Shown: one piece after another, positions 8,824 to 16,590 of the stretch
How positions within the stretch are numbered: position 1 is the stretch's first letter
How the letters are laid out: the number at the start of each line of letters is the position of its first letter
Assembly (NCBI RefSeq): GCF_017565645.3
Contig: NZ_CP086136.1
Coordinates: forward strand, 3,145,501 to 3,209,500
DNA: 64,000 bases
Source: Bradyrhizobium barranii subsp. barranii
GTDB lineage: Bacteria > Pseudomonadota > Alphaproteobacteria > Rhizobiales > Xanthobacteraceae
Direction: 5' to 3'
Notes under the pieces: generated by a model
The model's database searches: none
Seen by the model: only the letters and a program-made list of their open reading frames with translations
What the model was told of the DNA's origin: nothing
Position numbers and translations under genes: made by a program

Positions 8824-9648
8824 GGTACCGTCAAGTTAACGAATTGGAACGGCGGAGGGGGTAGACGAGCGGCATGCGGACTGCCAAGGACCCTCTTTAT
8901 CGCCGCCATCGCTTCCCACCGGAAGTGATCAGCTATGCCGTTTGGTTGTATTTCCGGTTTCCCTTAAGCTTGCGCATGGTCGAGGAAATGCTGGCGGCGC
9001 GTGGCATTGGCGTGACCTATGAAACCGTGCGCCAGTGGGGACGGAAATTCGGCAAGCCGTTCTCCGATCGGATCCGCCAGCGTGCACCCGCTCGCGGTGA
9101 CAAATGGCATCTGGACGAAGTCGTTATCTCGATCGCGGGCGAACAACATTGGCTCTGGCGCGCTGTCGACCAGAATGGCTTCGTTCTCGACGTCTTGATC
9201 CAGCGCCGAAGAGACTCGCGCGCTGCCCAGCGGCTCATGAAGAAGCTCTTGAAATCCGCCGGCACGCCGCCGCGCGTGATGATCACGGACAAGCTCCGTT
9301 CGTACGGCGCTGCGAGGGCGAAGATGGGCTTTCACGTCGAACATCGCCAGCACAAAGCTCTCAACAATCGGGCCGAGAATTCTCATCAGCCGACGCGGCG
9401 ACGCGAGCGGATCATGAAGCGTTTCAAATCGTCCCATCAGGCTCAACGGTTTCTGTCAGTTCACGATCAGGTCGCGAACCTTTTCCACATCCCCTATCCC
9501 GGAGCCGCCACCGCCGACTTCCGTCGTGCTTCGCGCGAGCGAGCCTTTGCGACTTGGCGCGAGATCTCCACAACAAGCGCCATCGCGAGCTCTCGAACCT
9601 TTGAGAAGCGCCTCCTTCGGCTCGGCGGTCGATTAAGTTGACGATGCC
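8824..9648 (+). mobile_element. IS6-family element, copy 1
   Basis: An 825-bp element with imperfect terminal inverted repeats (GGTACCGTCAAGTTAA at the left, GGCATCGTCAACTTAA read inward from the right) and one transposase gene. Copy 2 is the same length in inverted orientation at 13306-14130 and encodes an identical protein. The left flank CTTTCACC is the mirror image of the copy 2 left flank. This is the mark of a replicative intramolecular transposition that inverted the DNA between the copies. Confidence 0.93.
8874..9641 (+). CDS. IS6-family transposase, copy 1
   Basis: A 255-aa DDE transposase of the IS6/IS26 group. It has an N-terminal HTH region (MVEEMLAARGIGVTYETVRQW) and catalytic residues in KWHLDEVVI, VMITDKLRSYG and NNRAENSHQPTR. 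The protein is identical to that of copy 2, so the duplication is recent. It is complete and presumably active, since the rearrangement it made is still unscarred. Confidence 0.95.
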   Translation: MRTAKDPLYRRHRFPPEVISYAVWLYFRFPLSLRMVEEMLAARGIGVTYETVRQWGRKFGKPFSDRIRQRAPARGDKWHLDEVVISIAGEQHWLWRAVDQNGFVLDVLIQRRRDSRAAQRLMKKLLKSAGTPPRVMITDKLRSYGAARAKMGFHVEHRQHKALNNRAENSHQPTRRRERIMKRFKSSHQAQRFLSVHDQVANLFHIPYPGAATADFRRASRERAFATWREISTTSAIASSRTFEKRLLRLGGRLS

Positions 9649-9827
9649 ATGGCCACTGATGCTATCTCGGGTTTCTGATGCCCAAGCCTACGGCTGCATA
9701 CAACCTAGACATTTGCAGCAGTCATTTTCTACTCAGGGCGCGACGAAACCGCGCGCTCTCGTAAAGCGGTTGCAAGGCTCGACGCTGACGGAAGACACGG
9801 TGAATCGGCGTGGGATCCGGACGCCGA

Positions 9828-9865
9828 TCGGCGTCCCAAGTGCTTGTCGGCGTCCCAAGTGCTTG
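9828..9865. repeat. 19-bp perfect tandem duplication in a gene-free stretch
   Basis: TCGGCGTCCCAAGTGCTTG occurs twice head to tail. It lies in the roughly 390-bp stretch 9649-10041, between IS6 copy 1 and a small ORF, in which I see no convincing gene. Confidence 0.8.
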
Positions 9866-10041
9866 ATTGACTTCGCGCGTGCGGGGTCAATTCAGCGTCG
9901 ATTCACAAACAGGCAGAGCGCTTGTCGTCTCCCTCACACCTGTGTGCGTGCCGCGCACGATACCACTTGCAGCGGCCGTTCTCGATTATCAGAAGCACCG
10001 AGTGAAGAAGCTCAAGAAGCCGGGCCGGAGGTAGCATAGAA

Positions 10042-10275
10042 ATGGCGCACGCGATTATCCGAGGAAAGAATGGTCGCCGATACGAAGTGGATTTTGACGA
10101 CGCGCCGGTACGCGTCGAAGTTCATGCCAGTGAGGAGACCGTCGAGATTTTTGTGGAGGCAGATTTTGAAACGCACCCGGAAGAACGGCGACGTTTTGCG
10201 ATAATCAGCATCCCCCGCCACCTGTTCAGCGAGGCCACGGGTCGGACTGCGCGACGCGCAGCGAAGGATCGTTAA
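10042..10275 (+). CDS. Hypothetical protein, 77 aa
   Basis: I do not recognise the family. The short soluble protein (MAHAIIRGKNGRRYEVDFDD) is rich in beta-type hydrophobic/charged alternation, with a basic C-terminus. GGAGG at 10026-10030 lies 11 nt before the ATG, a reasonable ribosome site. It lies in the inverted segment and converges on the SWIM gene. Before the inversion it would have followed that gene on the opposite strand. Confidence 0.55.
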   Translation: MAHAIIRGKNGRRYEVDFDDAPVRVEVHASEETVEIFVEADFETHPEERRRFAIISIPRHLFSEATGRTARRAAKDR

Positions 10276-10388
10276 TGCCGCTGCCGCGCACTCTGTGGCG
10301 TCTCCCCCTTCAGGCCGCAGCCATGCGCTCCCTACCGCGGTAGCGGTTTAGTGCAACATTCATTCCGGCAACGTCGGCCCGACATAGT

Positions 10389-11309
10389 TCAACAGCGATC
10401 GGGACATCCCCGAGTGCGCCGTTTGCTGGCACTTGCTCGGGTTGTCTTTTTCGTTCCCGAACTGGCCCGAGTCGCACGATGTAAGGCGACATCTGTCTTC
10501 GCTGCTCGTTTGGTCTTTCTGGCAGATATCTTGCCTTTTTGCGCCTTGGACTGTTGGGGTCTCTTTGAGACTGTGAACGCAGGATTTGGCGTATGGGAAG
10601 TTTCGGCCATCTCCAGCCCGAATAGAGCGGCGACATCGCCTTCATCAAGCACCTTCGCCGCGCCTGGCGCCGTTGTTAGCGGAGAATCCTGTCCAGCGCT
10701 GGCGAGCATTTCAGTTTCATCCACATCACGCAGCACAAAAAGAAGCTGAGGCTTTTCATCTAGCCGGGCGCCGACACCATACAGTGCTGCCGCAACGTGC
10801 TTGCACATGTCCGCCCAGTCCGGACAGCTGCAGGACAGCTTGATTTCCGTCGGCGACGGAAACAGGCCGTCACCCTCTCGACAGACCCGGTCCATCACGC
10901 CTTTCGCCAAGCGGCCCTGCAGGAGCTCAACTAGCGAATCGACGGTCCCGGCGCAGTCCCGACAGATGGATTTCCAGCGTGCCCGCGTAACCGGTGCAAT
11001 GACAATCTTGATTTGGTAGAGCTCAGACCCGGCGACCATTGCCGAGATCTCGCCCTTGGCAATTTGCAGGTCGATAACGGAGCCGTTTCGAACATAGGTC
11101 CGGCCGCGCGGCAAGCGGTTCTCATAGTCGCTGTAGCGTTCAAGGTTGACGCACCAAGATCTGCCCCAGAAGCTCTTGGTAATTGTGCGGCCCTCGATCC
11201 TCACGGGCGCAACCGATCGTCCCTGCTTCTTGAGCTTGGCCAACTTGCGTTCTGCCTGTCGCCGCTTCTCAGCTACTGGCACGTAAGCATGCCACCCGTA
11301 GTAGCTCAT
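10389..11309 (-). CDS. SWIM zinc-finger protein
   Basis: A 306-aa protein with a SWIM zinc finger, CSCPDWADMCKH near residue 160 (pattern CxCx6CxH), a fold that binds DNA or protein partners. The N-terminal part (MSYYGWHAYVPVAEKRRQAE, FWGRSWCVNLERYSDYENRL) is typical of bacterial SWIM proteins paired with SNF2 helicases. The C-terminal 60 residues are a Lys/Arg/Ala/Ser-rich tail likely to touch nucleic acid. Its ATG directly abuts the SNF2 stop (TGA-ATG), so the two are translationally coupled. The role of the pair is unknown, with chromatin or DNA remodelling, repair or defence being plausible. Confidence 0.85.
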   Translation of the reverse strand: MSYYGWHAYVPVAEKRRQAERKLAKLKKQGRSVAPVRIEGRTITKSFWGRSWCVNLERYSDYENRLPRGRTYVRNGSVIDLQIAKGEISAMVAGSELYQIKIVIAPVTRARWKSICRDCAGTVDSLVELLQGRLAKGVMDRVCREGDGLFPSPTEIKLSCSCPDWADMCKHVAAALYGVGARLDEKPQLLFVLRDVDETEMLASAGQDSPLTTAPGAAKVLDEGDVAALFGLEMAETSHTPNPAFTVSKRPQQSKAQKGKISARKTKRAAKTDVALHRATRASSGTKKTTRASASKRRTRGCPDRC

Positions 11310-13316
11310 TCATCCCACTTCCTTCATCGCCGCGCCCAAATCGAGAGTCACGAGTCTAAGCAACTCCTCATCTTTCATCTCAGTCAACAGGATGTCAGCT
11401 CCGCCGCTAAGAAAATCCCCAGCCAATTGTTTCTTCGACTCAATCATATGGTCGATCTTTTCCTCCACGGTGCCGCGACAAACGAACTTGTGCACAAGCA
11501 CGTTCTTGGTCTGTCCGATCCGGAAGGCACGGTCGGTGGCTTGGTTTTCGACGGCCGGATTCCACCACCTGTCGAAATGAATGACATGCGAGGCCGCTGT
11601 GAGATTGAGCCCGGTGCCGCCTGCTTTGACCGAGAGCACGAAGAACGGGACGTCTTCGTCTTCCTGAAATTGGCGCACCAGGCCCTTGCGCTTCTTAACC
11701 TCTGTCTCACCATGCAGGACGAGGCCGGGCCTTCCGAATACGGAGCCCAGGAACGCCACTAGTGGCGCCGTTGTCTCCTTGAACTGGGTGAAGATAAGTG
11801 CCTTCTCCTGCCGGGCGGCAACCACTTCCGCGATGTCGCGCAGACGCACAAGCTTACCGCTATCCTCCTCATTCCACGCACCGTCGCCGAGCCACTGTGA
11901 TGGATGGTTGCAGATCTGCTTCAAACGCATGAGAAAAGCTAGGACGATGCCTCTCCGCTTTATTCCATCGACATCTTCGAGATGGCCGGCCAGTTCCGCC
12001 ACTGCTTGCTGATAAAGCGCCGCCTGCTTGCGGCTCAAGGGGCAGAAGGTTTTCACCTCGGTCTTGTCGGGCAGGTCGGCAATGATGCTCTTGTCGGTCT
12101 TCAGCCGTCGCAGGACATAGGGGCGCACCAGTTCGCGGAGCGGACCGTAAGGGTTATGTGGCCGGTCGGAGAGGCGTTTGACGAATGCCGAAAACTCCTT
12201 CGACGATCCCAACAGGCCAGGATTGATGAAGTCGAAGATCGACCATAGGTCGCCGAGCCGATTCTCGATGGGCGTGCCGGTCAGCGCAATGCGCATTTCT
12301 GCCTTGAGCCTCTTGACCGATTTTGTCTGCTTAGCGCCCGGGTTCTTGATGGCCTGTGCTTCATCGAGCACCACAAACCGCCATGATGTAGTTTCTAGCC
12401 AAGGCGTACGCGTCAGAAAGCCGTAGCTCGTGATTACGAGATCGACATCTGCGCATCTGTCCGCACTGTAAGTGTTCAGTTTCTCGGACGGCGCAGCCGA
12501 TGGATGGACCACGACTGTTTTCAAGCTTGGCGCAAATCGGGAAATCTCGGCGGCCCAATTGGCTAACAACGAGGCGGGGGCTACGAGCAGGCACGGTTTC
12601 CGTGCCATGTCCTCATTCTTGATCACCAGCAGCAGCGACAACACCTGGATGGTTTTGCCGAGCCCCATATCGTCGGCAAGGCAAGCCCCAAGCTTGAGCT
12701 GCGTTAGCAGATAGAGCCATTGCACACCCGACTGCTGATAGGGTCGCAGCGTACCCTGAAAATATTGACCGGGGTCGACCCGCATGAGCCAATCGGGATG
12801 GCGCAAGGTCGCCAGCGTCTCCGCCAGCCAGGGGCCGGCAACGGTCTGGCTCCAATCGATGTCGGCTGGTGCGGCAGTTTTATCTCCGGCAATGCCAGCC
12901 CCAGCCAGCAGACGCATCGCCTCACCGAACGAAAGACCATCGGCGGCGGCGCGGCGCTCGATGGCCTCAAATTGCTCGAGTGTGCGATGCAGTCGTTCAT
13001 GATCGACCTCGGCCCACTTGCCACGGATTAAGGTCAATCCATCGGAATGCGCCAGGAGTCGCTTGATCTCGGCCTTCGAGAGGCTTTCGCCCTCGAGCGT
13101 CACCTCCATTCGGAAGTCGAGCAGCGCGTCCATCCCCAGCTGTGATGGCGCATTGCCCCCGACCGTTGCTTTCACTTGCGGGCGTGCGGGGTGGTTCATG
13201 CGCCAACTCGCTGGCATTCGCACGACCACCCCGGCGCTTTCGATTGCGGGAACATCCTTCAGGAATTGCAGCGCCTGTTGTGGGCTCCAGCGCAGCGGGT
13301 GAAAGGGCATCGTCAA
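11310..13316 (-). CDS. SNF2-family helicase, C-terminal ATPase portion (5' end replaced by IS6)
   Basis: The complete SNF2/Rad54-type ATPase core: LADDMGLGKTIQVLSLL (motif I), VVLDEAQAIKN (motif II), IALTGTPIENRLGDLWS (motif III), LNLTAASHVIHFDRWWNPAVE (motif V) and QATDRAFRIGQTK (motif VI). Upstream is part of a bacterial SNF2-associated domain (MDALLDFRMEVTLEGESLS). The real gene begins at 2979. Here the frame enters from IS6 copy 2, whose end donates in-frame ATGs (MTMP-FHPLRW). A 668-aa protein lacking about 235 N-terminal residues could therefore still be made. It is coupled to the SWIM gene directly downstream. Confidence 0.9.
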   Translation of the reverse strand: MTMPFHPLRWSPQQALQFLKDVPAIESAGVVVRMPASWRMNHPARPQVKATVGGNAPSQLGMDALLDFRMEVTLEGESLSKAEIKRLLAHSDGLTLIRGKWAEVDHERLHRTLEQFEAIERRAAADGLSFGEAMRLLAGAGIAGDKTAAPADIDWSQTVAGPWLAETLATLRHPDWLMRVDPGQYFQGTLRPYQQSGVQWLYLLTQLKLGACLADDMGLGKTIQVLSLLLVIKNEDMARKPCLLVAPASLLANWAAEISRFAPSLKTVVVHPSAAPSEKLNTYSADRCADVDLVITSYGFLTRTPWLETTSWRFVVLDEAQAIKNPGAKQTKSVKRLKAEMRIALTGTPIENRLGDLWSIFDFINPGLLGSSKEFSAFVKRLSDRPHNPYGPLRELVRPYVLRRLKTDKSIIADLPDKTEVKTFCPLSRKQAALYQQAVAELAGHLEDVDGIKRRGIVLAFLMRLKQICNHPSQWLGDGAWNEEDSGKLVRLRDIAEVVAARQEKALIFTQFKETTAPLVAFLGSVFGRPGLVLHGETEVKKRKGLVRQFQEDEDVPFFVLSVKAGGTGLNLTAASHVIHFDRWWNPAVENQATDRAFRIGQTKNVLVHKFVCRGTVEEKIDHMIESKKQLAGDFLSGGADILLTEMKDEELLRLVTLDLGAAMKEVG
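13298..13305. repeat. Mirror copy of the IS6 target site
   Basis: GGTGAAAG is the exact reverse complement of CTTTCACC at 8816-8823, and each abuts an IS6 copy. Inverted rather than direct duplication shows that the segment 9649-13305 was flipped by intramolecular IS6 transposition. The other flanks (ATGGCCAC at 9649, CTTCCGAC at 14131) do not match, so the donor site had no intact duplication. Confidence 0.9.
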
Positions 13317-14130
13317 CTTAATCGACCGCCGAGCCGAAGGAGGCGCTTCTCAAAGGTTCGAGAGCTCGCGATGGCGCTTGTTGTGGAGATCTCGCGCCAA
13401 GTCGCAAAGGCTCGCTCGCGCGAAGCACGACGGAAGTCGGCGGTGGCGGCTCCGGGATAGGGGATGTGGAAAAGGTTCGCGACCTGATCGTGAACTGACA
13501 GAAACCGTTGAGCCTGATGGGACGATTTGAAACGCTTCATGATCCGCTCGCGTCGCCGCGTCGGCTGATGAGAATTCTCGGCCCGATTGTTGAGAGCTTT
13601 GTGCTGGCGATGTTCGACGTGAAAGCCCATCTTCGCCCTCGCAGCGCCGTACGAACGGAGCTTGTCCGTGATCATCACGCGCGGCGGCGTGCCGGCGGAT
13701 TTCAAGAGCTTCTTCATGAGCCGCTGGGCAGCGCGCGAGTCTCTTCGGCGCTGGATCAAGACGTCGAGAACGAAGCCATTCTGGTCGACAGCGCGCCAGA
13801 GCCAATGTTGTTCGCCCGCGATCGAGATAACGACTTCGTCCAGATGCCATTTGTCACCGCGAGCGGGTGCACGCTGGCGGATCCGATCGGAGAACGGCTT
13901 GCCGAATTTCCGTCCCCACTGGCGCACGGTTTCATAGGTCACGCCAATGCCACGCGCCGCCAGCATTTCCTCGACCATGCGCAAGCTTAAGGGAAACCGG
14001 AAATACAACCAAACGGCATAGCTGATCACTTCCGGTGGGAAGCGATGGCGGCGATAAAGAGGGTCCTTGGCAGTCCGCATGCCGCTCGTCTACCCCCTCC
14101 GCCGTTCCAATTCGTTAACTTGACGGTACC
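13306..14130 (-). mobile_element. IS6-family element, copy 2 (inverted)
   Basis: An 825-bp copy with the same ends as copy 1 but in the opposite orientation. It bounds the inverted segment on its right. Together the copies leave a pair of long, protein-identical inverted repeats about 3.7 kb apart, through which RecA could flip the segment back and forth. Confidence 0.93.
13313..14080 (-). CDS. IS6-family transposase, copy 2
   Basis: A 255-aa transposase with the same sequence as copy 1: DDE residues in WHLDEVVI, MITDKLRSY and NRAENSHQ. It is complete. Its stop lies 8 bp inside the element end that abuts the SNF2 fragment. Confidence 0.95.
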   Translation of the reverse strand: MRTAKDPLYRRHRFPPEVISYAVWLYFRFPLSLRMVEEMLAARGIGVTYETVRQWGRKFGKPFSDRIRQRAPARGDKWHLDEVVISIAGEQHWLWRAVDQNGFVLDVLIQRRRDSRAAQRLMKKLLKSAGTPPRVMITDKLRSYGAARAKMGFHVEHRQHKALNNRAENSHQPTRRRERIMKRFKSSHQAQRFLSVHDQVANLFHIPYPGAATADFRRASRERAFATWREISTTSAIASSRTFEKRLLRLGGRLS

Positions 14131-14250
14131 CTTCCGACCGGTGGGCCATCCTCGATCAAGTAGTAGGGACAGCGCTTCCCTGTGTATGCGTGGGGCCTTT
14201 CAAGCGCCGAGTCTCGCCCGCACTGCCTGCGATCTGGCACTCATAATTCC

Positions 14251-14535
14251 TCACGGACACTCAGGGAGGGAGAGGAGGTTGTTCGGTTGAATTCCGTCCA
14301 CTGTTGTCTTGATGTACTTGTGTCCGCCGTGCGTGGCCACGATGACCTCGACAGTGACGCCTGATTCTTCGACGTAGTACTCCCACTCGCGGCTTTCGAG
14401 GTCTCGGATAGTCTTCTTAACGGATAGCTTCCATCGCGTTCCGTCTGAATTTACCCCGCCGACATTTTTGATTCTCTCGTGTGCGTTTCGCCTGTCAGTC
14501 TTGTTTATGCAACGGATGCGCACGCGTTTGGGCAT
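14251..14535 (-). CDS. DUF3892 domain protein
   Basis: A 94-aa protein matching DUF3892 along its whole length: RIRCINKTDR, HERIKNVGG, GTRWKLSVKKTIRDLE, EYYVEESGVTVEVIVA, GGHKYIKTTVDG. These are small single-domain proteins of unknown function, frequent in accessory regions. I chose the ATG at 14535, with GGGAGA 9 nt upstream, over one 5 codons earlier. The 120 bp between it and IS6 copy 2 hold nothing I recognise. Confidence 0.8.
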   Translation of the reverse strand: MPKRVRIRCINKTDRRNAHERIKNVGGVNSDGTRWKLSVKKTIRDLESREWEYYVEESGVTVEVIVATHGGHKYIKTTVDGIQPNNLLSLPECP

Positions 14536-14770
14536 GCGGGTGTCTCCCATCTGGGCAAGCTGTCGGACCAGATTAACGAGTGCCTGACGGACGTGGGGCC
14601 GACCGATTCTGGTAGTTGTGCCACGGCTTTTTGCGGTGGATGTATCCTACGTCAGCCTCTTTCGCCGCGAGGCTGGCCATGTTGGAGTTAGCGACGCGCT
14701 GATAGGGACAGCGCTCGTCTGCAATAGGGCGCCGAGTCACGTGGCCGCTAACTTCCCACCGTGGGGTCCA

Positions 14771-15073
14771 ATGGACAAGCCTTCGCCCGCAGAGCTGAGA
14801 CGTTCGGAGCGGATACTACGCGCCGATCAGATCGCGCCTCGGGGCCTCACTAAGGCCGACGCGGCCGCCTATTGTGGCTGCTCCAAGGTCGCGTTCAACA
14901 CGTGGGTTAAGAAGGGCTTGGTGCCGGAGGCTATCCCCGGCACTCAGCGTTGGGATCGCAAGGCGATTGACTGGTATCTGGACCGGGCGTCTGGCTTGCC
15001 TCAGGAGACGGCGAGCGCGGCAGACGATGCGTTGGCAGAATGGCTGGCTTCAGAACGGAAGGCTGGCAGATAG
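14771..15073 (+). CDS. AlpA/MerR-like helix-turn-helix protein
   Basis: A 100-aa protein with one winged HTH domain (GLTKADAAAYCGCSKVAFNTWVKKGLVPEA, then RWDRKAIDWYLDRASG), like the excisionase/AlpA regulators of integrated elements. The frame is open upstream to 14618, but the ATG at 14771 (MDKPSPAEL) precedes the domain at normal distance and GTGGGG lies just before it. A paralogue-like gene sits at 18614, beside the integrase, so each may be a control gene of a now scrambled element. Confidence 0.65.
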   Translation: MDKPSPAELRRSERILRADQIAPRGLTKADAAAYCGCSKVAFNTWVKKGLVPEAIPGTQRWDRKAIDWYLDRASGLPQETASAADDALAEWLASERKAGR

Positions 15074-15219
15074 GATTGTACGGTGCGCGTGCATGCTGAG
15101 CCGACACGCCCGCGCTATTGTCGCATCTCACCCCAATCGATTCGCCCGGTTAGAAAACCGGAACTCAACCAGTATTAGGCGGTCTAACCCTGATGGTGCT
15201 CTCCCCCTTTTTTTAGAAT

Positions 15220-15272
15220 CGTATCGGTTCTTGATACGTTCGGTATTGCGGAACGTATCTGACATTGATACG
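15220..15272 (+). promoter_or_regulatory. Twin palindromic operators of higBA
   Basis: Two copies of CGTATC-N7-GATACG, at 15220-15238 and 15254-15272, with different spacers and centres 34 bp apart. The second ends 14 nt before the higB ATG. In HigBA systems the antitoxin represses its own promoter through such palindromes, so these are the probable HigA sites. Confidence 0.8.
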
Positions 15273-15286
15273 TTGTGGAGTGCCTG

Positions 15287-15571
15287 ATGGCTATTCGGTC
15301 GTTTAGGGACACGGACGCCCGGGCGGTTTTTGATGGTTCTTGCCCCCGAGGGTTCCCCGCGAGCATCGTTCGCGTTGCCCGTCGTAAGCTTAGGATGATC
15401 GATGCCGCCAAGGAACTTGTGGACCTAAAAGCTCCGCCCAACAACAAACTTCACGAATTAGACAGAGATCGGAAAGGTCAGCACGCCATTTGGATCAACA
15501 GACAATATAGGGTCTGTTTCGTCTGGAAGGACGGCGACGCTTCCAAAGTAGAGATCACAGACTATCACTGA
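15287..15571 (+). CDS. higB: HigB-type toxin, RelE/ParE superfamily
   Basis: A 94-aa ribosome-dependent mRNA interferase type toxin: IRSFRDTDARAVFDG, RKLRMIDAAKELVDLKAPP, GQHAIWINRQYRVCFVWKDG, VEITDYH. This is the HigB (plasmid maintenance killer) pattern. I chose the ATG at 15287 (MAIRSF), since an upstream in-frame codon at 15275 overlaps the operator. The toxin-first order, with the antitoxin 14 nt downstream, is typical of HigBA. It looks complete. Confidence 0.88.
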   Translation: MAIRSFRDTDARAVFDGSCPRGFPASIVRVARRKLRMIDAAKELVDLKAPPNNKLHELDRDRKGQHAIWINRQYRVCFVWKDGDASKVEITDYH

Positions 15572-15585
15572 GTAGGATGTAAATC

Positions 15586-15885
15586 ATGGCAAAGTTGAAG
15601 CCGCTGCACCCTGGCGAAGTGCTTCGCGAAGAGTTTATGGGGCCATATCACCTCACGCCCTATGCTCTCGCGAATCTGTGTCACATCCCACGCACGCGCA
15701 TTGAGCGCATTGTCCGAGAGGAGTCGGGAATTACTGCCGATACGGCGCTGCGTCTTGCACGCGTATTCGGCACTACTCCCGACTTTTGGCTCACGCTTCA
15801 GTCGCGGTACGAGGTGGAAAAGACCGAGGCCGAAATCTCCAGAGAGCTAAAAGACATCAAGCCGCGCGAACCAGTGGCGGCCTGA
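15586..15885 (+). CDS. higA: HigA-type antitoxin
   Basis: A 99-aa XRE-family antitoxin: LHPGEVLREEFMGP, LTPYALANLCHIPRTRIERIVRE (HTH), GITADTALRLARVFGTTPDFWLTLQ. It neutralises HigB and should bind the twin palindromes upstream. It is co-transcribed with higB and followed at once by an intrinsic terminator. Confidence 0.9.
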   Translation: MAKLKPLHPGEVLREEFMGPYHLTPYALANLCHIPRTRIERIVREESGITADTALRLARVFGTTPDFWLTLQSRYEVEKTEAEISRELKDIKPREPVAA

Positions 15886-15890
15886 GAGAA

Positions 15891-15918
15891 AGCCCGGCAA
15901 AACGAGGCCGGGCTTTTT
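15891..15918 (+). terminator. Rho-independent terminator of higBA
   Basis: A stem AGCCCGGC / GCCGGGCT with an 8-nt loop, followed by a T-run (TTTT), starts 6 nt after the higA stop. Confidence 0.85.
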
Positions 15919-15921
15919 ACT

Positions 15922-16107
15922 TTGCGGTCGACGCAGCCCACTGCTGGTCAGTCTTTGAGTCTGGCAGATCGCCAAGTCGCGACGTTTGATGCCGAGGAGG
16001 CTCAGGCAGTGTTAGGCATACTCGATAGCGTGAAGCCCAATCTTAGGCCGAGGGAGGCGCGGAGGATCGCTGCACGCATACGCGATCTTGTAGAGGGTGA
16101 GGGGTGA
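15922..16107 (+). CDS. Possible small ORF, 61 aa
   Basis: MRSTQPTAGQSLSLADRQVA through IAARIRDLVEGEG. The second half looks like an amphipathic helical segment. It directly follows the higBA terminator and no ribosome site is evident. I do not recognise it and cannot exclude a chance frame. Confidence 0.25.
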   Translation: MRSTQPTAGQSLSLADRQVATFDAEEAQAVLGILDSVKPNLRPREARRIAARIRDLVEGEG

Positions 16108-16137
16108 GTGCCACCCGACTCTCTCGCGGGTAGAGGC

Positions 16138-16169
16138 GGCCAGCCCCAGTCTTCGAGCACGGGCTGGCC
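16138..16169. other. Strong hairpin between convergent genes
   Basis: GGCCAGCCC pairs with GGGCTGGCC around a 14-nt loop, with no T-run. It lies between a plus-strand small ORF and the minus-strand antitoxin gene ending at 16220, so it may serve as a two-way transcription barrier. Confidence 0.5.
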
Positions 16170-16219
16170 ACCATCGCTTCCGACGCCGTTTGGGCGAACC
16201 CGCACCCGGGCTCGTGGGC

Positions 16220-16528
16220 CTAAGCCGGTTCGAGCGTCTTTATCTCGCTGACATCCACCTCGCGTTCGGCGTGCCACGCATCGTGGGCGGCCTGCAAACG
16301 AAGCCAGATGGCCGGGCCGTTGCCGACCAGCTTCCCAATCCGGGCCGCCACGTTCGGACTGACCGACTTCTTCTCCGCGAGGATATCGTGCAGATGCTGC
16401 CTGGAAATGCCCAGCGCTTCTGCAATCTCGGTCTTGGATTTCCTGATGTCCTGTAGAATGTCATCAAGGACGGCGCCCGGATGAGACGGGCAGCGGTTAG
16501 GGGCGCGCTTAGCTTTCTGCTGTGCCAT
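16220..16528 (-). CDS. higA: HigA-type antitoxin of a second, damaged HigBA pair
   Basis: A 102-aa XRE-family antitoxin: PSHPGAVLDDILQD, SKTEIAEALGISRQHLHDILAEKKSVSP (HTH), NGPAIWLRLQAAHDAWHAE. It is intact. Its partner toxin just upstream on the same strand is split by foreign DNA, so this is now an orphan antitoxin, although the promoter upstream of higB could still read through to it. Confidence 0.88.
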   Translation of the reverse strand: MAQQKAKRAPNRCPSHPGAVLDDILQDIRKSKTEIAEALGISRQHLHDILAEKKSVSPNVAARIGKLVGNGPAIWLRLQAAHDAWHAEREVDVSEIKTLEPA

Positions 16529-16590
16529 TGATGCTCTCCAGCATGTCGGAGCCCTCGTGGCTCCATATTCGCTTATTCGGCATTCTGCAT

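Noticed and set aside
9638..10039. 133-aa ORF after IS6 copy 1
   Set aside because: Starts inside the IS end, has Arg/Ser/Thr-rich random composition, includes the 19-bp tandem repeat and has no ribosome site.
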